Below are positions 51,428 through 60,117 of a DNA stretch of 64,000 nt, in pieces. Source of the stretch: Alistipes finegoldii DSM 17242 (GTDB lineage: Bacteria; Bacteroidota; Bacteroidia; Bacteroidales; Rikenellaceae); contig NC_018011.1 of NCBI RefSeq assembly GCF_000265365.1, forward strand, positions 620,001 through 684,000, given 5' to 3'. The notes under the pieces are model-generated. The model did no database searches and was not told where the DNA came from. It saw only the letters and a program-made list of their open reading frames with translations. Numbering within the stretch: position 1 is the first letter of the stretch; each line of letters begins with the position of its first letter. The position numbers were made by a program, and so were the translations under genes.

Positions 51428-52153
51428 ATGTCGGTCGGATGGAACCCGTGGCACGGATGCCGCAAGATCAGCGAAGGCTGCCGCCACTGCTACGTATACC
51501 GGCAGGACGAACGGCACGACAAGGACAGCAGCGAGGTGCGTAAAACCTCGGCGTTCAACCTGCCCGTGCGCCGGAGCCGCGACGGACGGTTCAAGGTTCC
51601 TGCCGGAGAGATGGTCTACACCTGCTTCACGTCGGATTTTCTGGTCGAAGAGGCCGACGCATGGCGCGCCGAGGCGTGGGAGATGATCCGCACGCGCAGC
51701 GACCTGCGCTTCTTCTTCATCACCAAACGCATAGACCGCCTGATGCAGGTCCTGCCGCCCGACTGGGGCGACGGCTACGAGAATCTGATCGTGGGCTGCA
51801 CAGTCGAGAATCAGGCGGCGGCCGACCGCCGGCTTCCGCTGTTGCTGGAAGCGCCCCTGCGCCACAAGCTGATCGTCTGCGCACCGCTGCTCGGACCGCT
51901 CGACATCGCGCAATACCTCACCTCCGAGATCGAGGAGGTCTCCGCGGGCGGCGAATCGGGCAACGATGCCCGTCCGTGCGACTTCGACTGGGTGCTTTCG
52001 ATCCGCCGGCAGTGTCTCGATGCGGACATTCCCTTCTGCTACCACCAGACGGGCGCACGGCTCGTCAAAGACGGCCGGCTGTACCGCATCCGCCGCCGGT
52101 TCCAGCACGCGCAGGCCCGCAAGGCGGGAATAGACTACAAGGTAAAACGATAG
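51428..52153 (+). CDS. DUF5131 (phage Gp37/Gp68-like) protein
   Basis: A 241-residue protein of the DUF5131/Gp37 family. The N-terminal Cys cluster is WNPWHGCRKISEGCRHCY (Cys spacing C-x6-C-x2-C), which could hold an iron-sulfur cluster in a radical-SAM-like way. FFFITKRIDRL, IVGCTVENQ and EEVSAGGESGNDARPCDFDW are the other family blocks. The family is known in phages and bacteria, and its reaction is unknown. It is the last gene of the DedA-GNAT-DUF5131 string, followed by a terminator hairpin. Confidence 0.88.
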   Translation: MSVGWNPWHGCRKISEGCRHCYVYRQDERHDKDSSEVRKTSAFNLPVRRSRDGRFKVPAGEMVYTCFTSDFLVEEADAWRAEAWEMIRTRSDLRFFFITKRIDRLMQVLPPDWGDGYENLIVGCTVENQAAADRRLPLLLEAPLRHKLIVCAPLLGPLDIAQYLTSEIEEVSAGGESGNDARPCDFDWVLSIRRQCLDADIPFCYHQTGARLVKDGRLYRIRRRFQHAQARKAGIDYKVKR

Positions 52154-52177
52154 CCGCCCCGGTTTCCCGGAGCGGCT
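52152..52177. terminator. Hairpin between convergent DUF5131 and ferritin genes
   Basis: An 11-12-bp stem with one mismatch (52152-52162 with 52166-52177) starts at the DUF5131 stop. A T-run is weak on both sides. Confidence 0.5.
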
Positions 52178-52204
52178 TGCTCAATACTACGGCATGTGAT
52201 GCGG

Positions 52205-52729
52205 TCAGGCGTTGTTCGCGGCCAGCGGCGAAGCCTGCTGGTATACGCGCGCGGCCAGCTCCTTGTCGAGCGTATAAAGCCCGAACTTGTTGCCTTCGAC
52301 GGCCTCGCATGCGGTGATCATGTCGCGGGCCGACTCCTCCTCCTCGACCTGCTCGTCCACGAACCATACGAGCATGTTGGCCGAAGCGAAATCCTTGTCT
52401 TCGGCGGCGATCGACGCAAGGTTGTTGATCATCGAAGTCACCACCTTCTCATGCTCCAGCGTATCCTTGAACATGTCCAGCGGCGAAGTCCACTCGGTGC
52501 GCACTTCGGCGATCGGCTTCAGCTCGACTTTGGCGTCGCGCGAATTGATGTAGTTCATCAGGATGCGGGCGTGGTCCTGCTCCTCCTGAAACTGTACGAA
52601 GAACCAGTTGGCGACACCCTTCAGCCCCTTGGCCTCGGCGTCCATCGACATCGAAAGATAGAGATAGGCCGACCAAAGCTCGGCATTGATCTGCTCGTTC
52701 AGAGCGTCATGTAATTTCTTGCTTAACAT
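52205..52729 (-). CDS. ftnA: Ferritin
   Basis: A 174-residue non-haem ferritin that stores iron in a 24-subunit shell. Ferroxidase ligands are visible: E17, E50, H53 (QFQEEQDHA), with Q127 and E130 in WFVDEQVEEE. The length is normal and it is intact. A minus-strand -7 box TATATTTG (52776-52769) lies 40-47 bases upstream. It is a single gene, probably induced under oxidative or iron stress as in other Bacteroidales (knowledge of the group). Confidence 0.95.
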   Translation of the reverse strand: MLSKKLHDALNEQINAELWSAYLYLSMSMDAEAKGLKGVANWFFVQFQEEQDHARILMNYINSRDAKVELKPIAEVRTEWTSPLDMFKDTLEHEKVVTSMINNLASIAAEDKDFASANMLVWFVDEQVEEEESARDMITACEAVEGNKFGLYTLDKELAARVYQQASPLAANNA

Positions 52730-52899
52730 AGCTGTATTGTTTTAAGTTTGTGTTATTCTTTCCTGATACAAATATACAATAGTTTTCGCCGATTTGTACG
52801 GAAATCCCATCACATTATTTTATAACACAATAGTCCCCGGTTATAACAAAAAAGACGGAACCTTCGCCGTGAAGATTCCGTCCCTGCCGGGGTATGCCG

Positions 52900-53742
52900 T
52901 CAGAAAATCGTGCCGTCGGCCTGAATGCGCAGTTCCGCTTCGCGGTCCGACTGCGGGTCCTCCAGTTCGAAGAGATACCACTGGCGTTCAGGGCTGTCGT
53001 AATGGTCTATGTCGTCGATCTCCCAGCCCGCGTACTGCGATGTCTGAAACGCCTGCATCACCGCTGCGGGGACCTCGCTCCTGCGCACTTCGGTTTTGGT
53101 CCGGAGCCAAGCGTCGCCGGCGCCGAAATAAACCTCGCGCGGCGTACGGCCGTCGATAATTTCGACTTCGAGTCCGCCTTTTTCACGCTCCGCATCGACG
53201 ATGCGGGCGCCCGGATATTTCCGTCCGATAAAATCCTTCACAGCCTGCGGAAGCTCCTGCGGAAGCATATCCCCGTGGTCGCGGTCACCGTCCGCATCGG
53301 GCACGGCGCGCAGCAACACGCCGTCTTCCGAATAGACAAGCTCATACTCAGCGTCGCGCTGCTCGACTTCGAGCACATAGACCGTCTCCAATCCTTCGCG
53401 CGTCAGCTTATCCGCGTCGTCCACATGCCATGCGGCGTACTCGCCGCTTTCGAAAGCGGTGCGCACCGCCTGCGGCAGCAGGGCGTAAGGTACGTCCTCT
53501 TCGGTCATGTACCATTTGCCCGCGGCGTCGAACCACGCCTGCATGTCGGTTCCGCCTTCACGGAATTCGGCGACCAGATAGCCCTGCTTCCCCGCCCATT
53601 CGACATGTCCCGCACCGGGGAACATCCGTCCGAACGTATCCTGCACTGCGGCCGGAACCTTCACCGAATCGTCGTCGTCATCGCAGCCCGTCATCGCACC
53701 CAGCGACGCGAGGGCCAGCATCAACACTGCGAACTTTTTCAT
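52900..53742 (-). CDS. PepSY-like (DUF2874) lipoprotein
   Basis: A 280-residue protein. The lipoprotein signal is MKKFAVLMLALASLGAMTGC, followed by an acidic DDDDD stretch. The rest is made of tandem PepSY-like units (for example VPAAVQDTFGRMFPGAGHVE, LPQAVKDFIGRKYPGARIVD and VPAAVMQAFQTSQYAGWEID), as in PF11396 proteins of Bacteroidetes. They sit in the periplasm or outer membrane; the role is unknown, perhaps binding or inhibiting. The start at 53742 is used because MKKFAVL begins the signal. It belongs with the next PepSY-like gene and the two-component system. Confidence 0.85.
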   Translation of the reverse strand: MKKFAVLMLALASLGAMTGCDDDDDSVKVPAAVQDTFGRMFPGAGHVEWAGKQGYLVAEFREGGTDMQAWFDAAGKWYMTEEDVPYALLPQAVRTAFESGEYAAWHVDDADKLTREGLETVYVLEVEQRDAEYELVYSEDGVLLRAVPDADGDRDHGDMLPQELPQAVKDFIGRKYPGARIVDAEREKGGLEVEIIDGRTPREVYFGAGDAWLRTKTEVRRSEVPAAVMQAFQTSQYAGWEIDDIDHYDSPERQWYLFELEDPQSDREAELRIQADGTIF

Positions 53743-53767
53743 AATACCTCGCATAAAGGGCTGTCCA

Positions 53768-54211
53768 CTAATTGTCGATATCGATCAGACGGAACTTGAG
53801 GTCGAACTTCAGGTCGAGTCCGTTGTCCAGCTCCACCTCGTAATCGCGGCGGTCGCGGTCGATGGCGACGATCTTGTTTTTGGGGTAATTCTTGGTCACA
53901 TAATCGCGGATCTGCTGCGGAACGATTGCCGCCGGCACCTCGCCGTATTTGCATTCGACGTCCTTCCACTCGCCGTTCTTGGCGAATTCGACTTTGGCGC
54001 CGTTTACGAATACGACCTTGTAATCCTTGTCGAAAAGCTCCTCGTCCACCTTCGAGAAGGAGACTTCGACGCCTGCGAAGTGGGTTTTGATAAACTCCTG
54101 CGACACGGCCGGAAGTTCGCCGACGGCGATCGGACGGTCGTTGCCTGCGAAGGCGGGAGCGGAAGTTGCGAGCAGGGCTGCGCCTGCGAGAATCATCATG
54201 AGCTTTTTCAT
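53768..54211 (-). CDS. PepSY-like (DUF2874) secreted protein
   Basis: A 147-residue periplasmic protein. The signal peptide is MKKLMMILAGAALLATSAPA with cleavage after AFA. The PepSY-like units include LPAVSQEFIKTHFAGVEVSF and VPAAIVPQQIRDYVTKNYPK. Genes of this type often lie next to two-component systems in Bacteroidetes, as here (kinase 110 bases away), and their products may be sensor modulators or targets. It is 25 bases before the lipoprotein gene, so the two are probably transcribed together. The start is the Met at 54211. Confidence 0.87.
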   Translation of the reverse strand: MKKLMMILAGAALLATSAPAFAGNDRPIAVGELPAVSQEFIKTHFAGVEVSFSKVDEELFDKDYKVVFVNGAKVEFAKNGEWKDVECKYGEVPAAIVPQQIRDYVTKNYPKNKIVAIDRDRRDYEVELDNGLDLKFDLKFRLIDIDN

Positions 54212-54321
54212 AATCGTTTTGCTATTTTGGTTCAACATTGCTTATCGTTTACAATGCAAAGTTGCGACCTAAAGTTGAAACGAATTTGAAATAAACGCCC
54301 CGATACGCTTTTTTTTGATTT

Positions 54322-55602
54322 TTATTTCGGAAAATGCACCGTGAAACAGTGGCACCTATTTATATACGCATATTCGGTCCGCAAACCGTAAAGACGGCAC
54401 ACGGCATCGACGATCGAAAGGCCCAGCCCCGTCGAACCCTCCTTTTTGGCCCCCTGATAAAAGCGTTCGAAGATATGGTCCGCATCGAGCGCACCGCCCG
54501 CACCGCTGTTGCAGACGCTCAGACGATCCCCGGAAACGGTCACCGTCACTTCGCCGCCCGCATCTCCGTGGACATAGGCGTTTTTCAGCAGGTTCGTGAC
54601 CAAACTGGCCCCCAGCGACGAATTCATGCGGGCCGCAAGCCGGCCCTCTTCGCGCAGGGAGAGGCGCATGCCCCGCCCGGCGTAAATCTCAGACATATCT
54701 TCGGCCGTACGCCTGACCAGCGCATTGAAATCGACCTGCTCCGTTTCGGGGAACTGGCCGTTCTCGATCTTCGACAGCAACAACAGCGAACGGTTGAGCC
54801 GCACCAGATAATCGAGCGTCCGCTGCACCTTCATAATCTCGCCCAACTGCTCCTCGCTCAACGCCGAGCCGTCGCCTACGAGCATCTCCAGCCGGTTGCG
54901 GCAAACCGCCAGCGGCGTCTGCATTTCGTGCGACGCATTGCCGATGAACTGCTTCTGGCGGTCGAACAGCACTTCGGCCCGCTCGGCATTGCGGATCGCC
55001 GCCTCGTTCAGCCGCCGGAATTCGGCGATCTTCGTATCGTTGGCCAGCGGAGCGTTCTTTCCGCCTACCCTGTAGCCGTCGAGCCACCTCAGCAGGGCAT
55101 ACAGGGGCCGCAGGGTGCGGTGGAGCACCAGTATGTTGATCAGCAGAATGGTCAGCAGCAGGAAAAGATACAGATAGACGATCCACCAGAGAATCGCCTC
55201 CTGCAAATCGTCCTTCTCGATGGTCGGCGTCATCACGGTAAGCTCCTTATAGCTTCCCTCCCGGTCGCGGAAGATCATCCGCAGCACGCGCGCCGGCTCC
55301 TCCTCGTCCTTCTCCGGAATGAAAATCTCCTCGTCGCTGTAAACCATATGGGGCCGTGCGGCGGCGTATTCAGCCGAGACGTCGTGCAGGAAATAGCCGT
55401 TGTTGCTGCCCGAAAACGCCGCAGGAAGCTCACGGCCCGCAAGATTGCGTTTCACAAGCACCTCGGCATAGTTTTCGAGCGAATCGTCGACTTCGTCGTT
55501 GATCTCGTCGATCATCGTGAAATAGAAAAGCACCGCCCACGCCGCCAGCAGCAGCGAGAGCGCCCAAGACATATGGAGCAGGATACGGTAAACGAGTTTC
55601 AT
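54322..55602 (-). CDS. Sensor histidine kinase
   Basis: A 426-residue inner-membrane kinase. Membrane segments are at about 10-30 and 138-160, with a sensor part of about 105 residues between them. The phospho-acceptor is H225 in GNASHEMQTPLAV. The HATPase has an N box (NLLKNAYVHGD), SVCNSGAG, and GSTGLGLSIVDAVCRLYGL. Its start overlaps the regulator stop by 4 bases (ATGA), so the pair is co-translated. The stimulus is unknown; the neighbouring PepSY-like genes suggest envelope sensing. Confidence 0.93.
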   Translation of the reverse strand: MKLVYRILLHMSWALSLLLAAWAVLFYFTMIDEINDEVDDSLENYAEVLVKRNLAGRELPAAFSGSNNGYFLHDVSAEYAAARPHMVYSDEEIFIPEKDEEEPARVLRMIFRDREGSYKELTVMTPTIEKDDLQEAILWWIVYLYLFLLLTILLINILVLHRTLRPLYALLRWLDGYRVGGKNAPLANDTKIAEFRRLNEAAIRNAERAEVLFDRQKQFIGNASHEMQTPLAVCRNRLEMLVGDGSALSEEQLGEIMKVQRTLDYLVRLNRSLLLLSKIENGQFPETEQVDFNALVRRTAEDMSEIYAGRGMRLSLREEGRLAARMNSSLGASLVTNLLKNAYVHGDAGGEVTVTVSGDRLSVCNSGAGGALDADHIFERFYQGAKKEGSTGLGLSIVDAVCRLYGLRTEYAYINRCHCFTVHFPK

Positions 55603-56276
55603 GGCGTAACGAGTTTATAGCCGAAGCCGTAAACGGCGCGGATTTCGATGTCCGCTTGCGCGTCGTGCAGCCGGCGGCGCAGGTTTTTCATCTGGGCGTA
55701 GACGAAATCGAAATTGTCGGCTTGGTCGATGTGGTCGCCCCACACGGCTTCGGCCAGCGTCGTCTTGTCGATCATATGGTTCGGGCGGCTCATGAAATAA
55801 TAGAGTATATCGTACTCCTTGCGCAGCAGTTCGACCTCCCGGCCCGCGATTTCCACCCGGCGGCTGTCGGGAAACAGCCGCACGTTTCCGGCATCGAGAC
55901 TCTCCTGACCGCCGCGCTGGTGGCGGCGCACGACGCTCCGGATACGGGCGCTCAGTTCCGCGAGGTGGAAGGGTTTGGGCAGGTAGTCGTCGGCCCCCAG
56001 TTCGAGGCCCTCGATCTTGTCGTCGAGCGAGTCGCGGGCCGAAATGATGATGATTCCCGCCTGCCTGCGCTGCCGCTTCAGCTCTTCGAGCAGTTGCAGG
56101 CCGCTCCCGTCGGGCAGCATGATGTCCAGCAGGATGCAGTCGTAATCGTATCCGGCGATCTTGTCGAGCGCCGACGCATAATCGGCGGCCTGCTCGACCA
56201 CATACTGTTCCCGGCGCAGGGTCTGCACCATGATCTCCCGCAGGGAGGGTTCGTCTTCGACAATCAGAATTTTCAT
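55599..56276 (-). CDS. OmpR-family response regulator
   Basis: A 225-residue regulator. The receiver domain has acidic E7-D8, phosphorylated D51 (ILLDIMLPDGSG) and the Lys of LPKPFHL. The C-terminal winged helix reads LLRKEYDILYYFMSRPNHMI, then DNFDFVYAQMKNLRRRL. The start at ATG 56276 (MKILIVEDEP) is clear; a longer frame upstream has no matching residues. It is the first gene of the regulator-kinase operon. Confidence 0.94.
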   Translation of the reverse strand: MKILIVEDEPSLREIMVQTLRREQYVVEQAADYASALDKIAGYDYDCILLDIMLPDGSGLQLLEELKRQRRQAGIIIISARDSLDDKIEGLELGADDYLPKPFHLAELSARIRSVVRRHQRGGQESLDAGNVRLFPDSRRVEIAGREVELLRKEYDILYYFMSRPNHMIDKTTLAEAVWGDHIDQADNFDFVYAQMKNLRRRLHDAQADIEIRAVYGFGYKLVTP

Positions 56277-56296
56277 AACCGCATTTTTTCCGGATG

Positions 56297-56304
56297 CAAA
56301 ACTA
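56297..56304 (-). promoter_or_regulatory. -7 element of the response-regulator promoter
   Basis: TAGTTTTG on the minus strand fits TAnnTTTG and lies 21-28 bases before the start. Confidence 0.55.
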
Positions 56305-56410
56305 ATGCGCGAATCCGAAAAGAAACTGAAACCGCACATGTTCCGCGAAAGCCAAATATACGAAAATTCCCGGTTCCCCGAAACGCAAGGCGCCCCGGAA
56401 TATGCAGAAA

Positions 56411-56442
56411 AGAGACGGAAACCATCACTGGTTTCCGTCTCT
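56411..56442 (-). terminator. Terminator downstream of fabH
   Basis: A 13-bp perfect stem (56411-56423 with 56430-56442) with a 6-base loop; on the minus strand it is followed by TTTCTGC. It ends the DUF177-rpmF-plsX-fabH transcript. Confidence 0.75.
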
Positions 56443-56485
56443 CTGTAGTCTATTTCTTCGGCGGGCATCCGCCCGCACCGGAAAA

Positions 56486-57514
56486 CTATTTCTCCGAAGA
56501 ATCGATCTGGCAGGCTTTCGAACCGTCGTAAGCCCACTTCACATAGATCGCGCCCCACGTATAACCGCCGCCGAAAGCCGACAGAATCAGGTTGTCGCCC
56601 TTGCGCAGCTCTTTCTCGTAATCGTAAAGACACGAAGGAATCGTCGCGGCGGTCGTGTTGCCGTTGCGGTCGATGTTGATCATGCACTTCTCATGTTCGA
56701 GTCCCATGCGGCGCGCCGTGGCGTCGATGATGCGCAGGTTGGCCTGATGGGGCACCAGATAACGCACATCCGCAGAGGTAAGTCCGTTGCGCTCCATGAT
56801 CTCGACCGACACGTCGGCCATCTTCGAAACGGCGGCCTTGAACACGGCGTGTCCGTCCCACATGATCGTATGCCAATTGTTCTGCACGGTCTCGACCGAA
56901 GCCGGATAGCGCGAACCGCCCGCCTTCATGTAGAGCTGCAGCTCGCCCGAACCGTCCGAACGGAGAATCTCGTCCAGAACGCCGTATCCCTCTTCATTGG
57001 GTTCCAGCAGTACGGCGGCGGCGCCGTCGCCGAAGATCGGACAGGTGGAACGGTCGGTGTAGTCCACGATCGACGACATCTTGTCGGCGCCGACGACCAC
57101 GACCTTCTTGCACGAACCCGACTCGATGAATTTCGCACCCGTCGTAAGGGCGAAAAGGAAGCCGCTGCACGCCGCCGAAACGTCGTATGCAAAGGCGTTC
57201 TTGCATCCCGCCTGATCGGCGATCAGGTTGCCCGTCGAGGGGAAAAACATATCGGGAGTCACCGTAGCGCAAATCACCAGATCGATCTCCATCGGGTCCA
57301 CCCCCGCTTTGTCTAGAAGGTTGATGACCGCGCGGGCGCCCATGTAGGAGGAACCTACGCCCTCACCCTTGAGGATATGGCGCGTCTTGACGCCGATATG
57401 CGACATGATCCATTCGTCGGACGTATCGACCATGGTGCTCAACTCTTCATTCGTAAGGATGTAATCCGGCAGATACTCACCTACACCCGTTATCGCTGCT
57501 GTTATTTTACCCAT
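56486..57514 (-). CDS. fabH: 3-oxoacyl-ACP synthase III
   Basis: A 342-residue KAS III, which joins acetyl-CoA (or a branched starter) and malonyl-ACP in the first round of fatty-acid synthesis. Catalytic residues: C116 (DVSAACSGFLFAL), H256 (LVPHQANLRI) and N286 (RNGNTTAA). The length is slightly above the usual 317-335 because of the C-terminal tail. It is the last gene of the DUF177-rpmF-plsX-fabH string, 25 bases after plsX. Cytoplasmic. Confidence 0.95.
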   Translation of the reverse strand: MGKITAAITGVGEYLPDYILTNEELSTMVDTSDEWIMSHIGVKTRHILKGEGVGSSYMGARAVINLLDKAGVDPMEIDLVICATVTPDMFFPSTGNLIADQAGCKNAFAYDVSAACSGFLFALTTGAKFIESGSCKKVVVVGADKMSSIVDYTDRSTCPIFGDGAAAVLLEPNEEGYGVLDEILRSDGSGELQLYMKAGGSRYPASVETVQNNWHTIMWDGHAVFKAAVSKMADVSVEIMERNGLTSADVRYLVPHQANLRIIDATARRMGLEHEKCMINIDRNGNTTAATIPSCLYDYEKELRKGDNLILSAFGGGYTWGAIYVKWAYDGSKACQIDSSEK

Positions 57515-57539
57515 TAACTTTCTCTCCTAAATTGTGTGA

Positions 57540-58487
57540 TTAATTTTTGAAAGCATGCTGCAGTTTGACGGTAAGGTCCGCCTTGATGCACTGCTCCGTC
57601 GAAAGGATCATGCTTTTGATCGCGCGGGCCGACGAGATGCCGTGGCCGATGATTACGGGCGCATTGACGCCGAGCACGGGCGTACCGCCCACGTTTTCGT
57701 AATTCATCGCGTCCCAGAACGCATTGCCGCCGCCCAGCTTCTTGTTGATGCGGTAAAGCCCCTCGGCCATCTTCAGCACCGTATTGCCCACGAAACCGTC
57801 GCAGACGATCACGTCGGCGACTTGGCCCGTAAAGATGTACGAACCTTCGACATTGCCCACGAAATTGATGCGTCCGTCCTCCTTCAGCAGTTCGTAGGTC
57901 GCCTTGGTCTGGGCGTTGCCCTTGGTCTCCTCCTCGCCGATGTTGAGTACGGCGACGCGGGGTTTCCCGATTCCGAGCACGGCTTCGGCGTAGATCGAAC
58001 CTATCAGTCCGTACTGCGCCAGCACTTCGGGCTTGCAGTCCACGTTCAGCCCCACGTCCAGCAGAAGCGCGGGACGCCCCGCAATCGTGGGAACGATGGA
58101 CGAGATCGCGGGACGGATGACCCCTTCGATCGGTTTTACCGCATACATCGAGCCGACCATCATGGCGCCCGTACTGCCGGCGCTGGCAAAACCGTCGATG
58201 GCGCCTTTGGCCAGATAGCCGAAACCTACCGTAATGCTCGAATCGGCCTTGGCCTGAAAGGCCTTGGCGGGATGGTCTCCCATCTCGATGACCTCCGTGG
58301 TCGCAACGATGTCGAAGCGCTCCGCGGAGCAGCCCTCGGCTTCGAGTACGGCTTTGATTTTCGCTTCGTCGCCGAACAATACGATGCGGCTGTCCGGCCC
58401 GATCGCTTCAAGTGCCAATACGGCGCCCTGAACCGCCGCCTCAGGAGCGAAATCGCCGCCCATGGCATCTACACCAATCTTTAACAT
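57540..58487 (-). CDS. plsX: Phosphate acyltransferase PlsX
   Basis: A 315-residue PlsX, which turns acyl-ACP into acyl-phosphate for phospholipid synthesis. Family blocks: IGVDAMGGDFAPEAAVQGA at the start, ASAGSTGAMM near 105-120, RPAISSIVPT, LLLDVGLNVDCKP, VLNIGEEETKGN, VVCDGFVGN-like VIVCDGFVGNTVLKMAEG, and VIIGHGISSARAI near the end. It is intact and lies between rpmF and fabH, the classical order for coordinating lipid start-up with ribosome supply. Confidence 0.95.
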   Translation of the reverse strand: MLKIGVDAMGGDFAPEAAVQGAVLALEAIGPDSRIVLFGDEAKIKAVLEAEGCSAERFDIVATTEVIEMGDHPAKAFQAKADSSITVGFGYLAKGAIDGFASAGSTGAMMVGSMYAVKPIEGVIRPAISSIVPTIAGRPALLLDVGLNVDCKPEVLAQYGLIGSIYAEAVLGIGKPRVAVLNIGEEETKGNAQTKATYELLKEDGRINFVGNVEGSYIFTGQVADVIVCDGFVGNTVLKMAEGLYRINKKLGGGNAFWDAMNYENVGGTPVLGVNAPVIIGHGISSARAIKSMILSTEQCIKADLTVKLQHAFKN

Positions 58488-58638
58488 AATCGTGCGATTT
58501 GGTTTAACTTCATATCCCGCTCTGTACCCGTCGGCAGGCCCGCATCACGGACCGTCCGGCCGTACGCGGCGAAGACAGGGAGCTTCTGTAAACTAAAAAG
58601 AGAGCAGCCTCGCGGATGCACTCTTCTTGCCGTCTGAT

Positions 58639-58824
58639 TTATTCAGCAGCTTTTTTCTCGATCGCCAGCTTTCCGCGATAGAAACCGCACTCAGGGCATA
58701 CACGGTGGTACAGCGTGGCTGCGCCGCAGTTCGAGCAGGTAACTACCGTCGGAACGACAGCCTTGTAGTGGGTTCTTCTCTTATCGCGTCGCGTCGACGA
58801 GACTTTGTGTTTAGGATGTGCCAT
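58639..58824 (-). CDS. rpmF: Ribosomal protein bL32
   Basis: A 61-residue large-subunit protein. The start MAHPKHKVSSTRRDKRRTHY and the zinc ribbon CSNCGAATLYHRVCPECG are typical, with all four Cys present, so this is the zinc-binding form. It lies 57 bases after the DUF177 gene and before plsX. Confidence 0.97.
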   Translation of the reverse strand: MAHPKHKVSSTRRDKRRTHYKAVVPTVVTCSNCGAATLYHRVCPECGFYRGKLAIEKKAAE

Positions 58825-58881
58825 TTTACAATATAAATTATAAGTTTAACGTATTATCGATTCTCCTTATTGCCGCCGGCG

Positions 58882-59466
58882 CTATTTTTCCGGCGTTCGG
58901 TCCTCTTCCTGCGGCTCTTGGGCCTCCATCCGCTCCTTGAGCGCGGCCAGCTTGGCCCATTCGCCGCCGTCGTGCTCCTGCGCTCCGGCCCGCGCCTCGA
59001 CGGCCGCGAGTTCCGAGTCGGATACGATGCGGAAGCGTTCGAGCATCTCCGGATTGCACTCCCCTTCGGGATGCACCCGCTGGTAAGGCAGCGACAGCAC
59101 GATGCTCTCGTAAATGTACTGCTTCAGGTCGATTTCGTCTTCCATGGGCAGCAACCACATCACCTCGCCGTCGTATTCGTGCACCTCGTCGGAGAACTTC
59201 ACCAGCAGCCGTCCCTGATAATGCACGGGAATCCGGCACTCTTCCAGACAGCGGTCGCACTCCACGACGACGCTTCCGTCCACCGTAACGTCGAGCGTAA
59301 GCATCGCTTCGCCGCGCTCCAAGGCGACCGTCACTTCGCATGCTCCGTCCTTGATCTCCGGACTTTCGAACTCCTCGAACAGCGAGCCGTCGACCTCGAA
59401 ACGAAAGTCATGCAAACCGGGTTTCAGCCCTTTGTAAGCAATCGTATACCTTTTAGTTACCCCCAT
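58882..59466 (-). CDS. DUF177 (YceD-like) protein
   Basis: A 194-residue protein of the DUF177/YceD family, which is encoded next to rpmF in most bacteria and is needed for 23S rRNA processing in some plants and bacteria. The conserved core is VVVECDRCLEECRIPVHYQG (Cys pair) and DLKQYIYESIVLSLP. The start is the Met at 59466 (MGVTKRYTIAYKGL); the frame could reach 59514, but the added residues do not fit. The C-terminus is acidic (PQEEDRTPEK). First gene of the operon. Confidence 0.88.
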   Translation of the reverse strand: MGVTKRYTIAYKGLKPGLHDFRFEVDGSLFEEFESPEIKDGACEVTVALERGEAMLTLDVTVDGSVVVECDRCLEECRIPVHYQGRLLVKFSDEVHEYDGEVMWLLPMEDEIDLKQYIYESIVLSLPYQRVHPEGECNPEMLERFRIVSDSELAAVEARAGAQEHDGGEWAKLAALKERMEAQEPQEEDRTPEK

Positions 59467-59626
59467 ACGAGCGCATTTAGGGCACAAAGTTACGAAAAAA
59501 TAAGACATTTGCAAAGAAATCGCTCAGTTTTAGCACCCCGCGCTCCAGACGCCCGTCCGGCAAACCGTCTGCGGCGGGGCGGAGCGATTTTCCCGGCACG
59601 AAATTCGCCGAAGAGCGAAAAATCGC

Positions 59627-59634
59627 TATATTTG
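59627..59634 (+). promoter_or_regulatory. -7 element directly before a start codon
   Basis: TATATTTG fits TAnnTTTG and ends 6 bases before the ATG at 59641; a -33-like TTCG is at 59604-59607, 19 bases upstream. The transcript would be nearly leaderless. Confidence 0.5.
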
Positions 59635-59640
59635 CACCGT

Positions 59641-60051
59641 ATGGCAGCAACTGAAGGATTCTCGATCGAAATATCAAGCCGTTACGACGGCTGGTGGCGT
59701 TACAACGCAGCGCTGATGTGCGGCTGCTTCGACGCCGGCGACGAACGCATCGGATTCGCCTCGGCCGAATCGCACGTCGCGGACGTCGGCGCGAACCTGA
59801 CGGCAAAACCCGCGGACATGACGGGCGACCGCAGCCTGCGGCTCGAAACCGCTGCGTGCGACCACCTGCTGCTCTATATTTATATTGTACCCCACACGCT
59901 GCCCGCAGGCAACGACATCGCCGACACGCAGCCGTTCGAAATCACCCTCCGCATCGCATACGGCGGCAAAGTGCTCCGCAGCGAAAAACGCCTTATCAAC
60001 CAGTGGTCGGGCGCATCGGTCGAGATGCGGGTGGATCGTCAGGACAAATAA
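59641..60051 (+). CDS. Hypothetical protein
   Basis: A 136-residue soluble protein that I cannot place. It starts MAATEGFSIEISSRYDGWWRY and is predicted mostly beta, with no signal peptide or membrane segment. GC content and codon use match the chromosomal neighbours, so it is resident. It is divergent from the DUF177 gene and convergent with gapA. The ATG follows a -7 box almost directly, so the mRNA may have little or no leader. Confidence 0.65.
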   Translation: MAATEGFSIEISSRYDGWWRYNAALMCGCFDAGDERIGFASAESHVADVGANLTAKPADMTGDRSLRLETAACDHLLLYIYIVPHTLPAGNDIADTQPFEITLRIAYGGKVLRSEKRLINQWSGASVEMRVDRQDK

Positions 60052-60069
60052 CAATAAACGACAAAAAAA

Positions 60070-60095
60070 GAGGGATCCGGTTTCCCGAATCCCTC
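60070..60095. terminator. Bidirectional terminator between convergent genes
   Basis: A 12-bp stem with one mismatch (60070-60080 with 60084-60095) with an A-run before it lies between the hypothetical gene (stop 60051) and gapA (stop 60118). The A-run gives a T-run for the leftward gapA transcript. Confidence 0.7.
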
Positions 60096-60117
60096 CGCTT
60101 TATGCGTCGGCTTACGA

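Noticed and set aside
54334..55620. 428-codon plus-strand frame opposite the histidine kinase
   Set aside because: Its length comes from high GC at third positions; the kinase motifs on the other strand are unambiguous.
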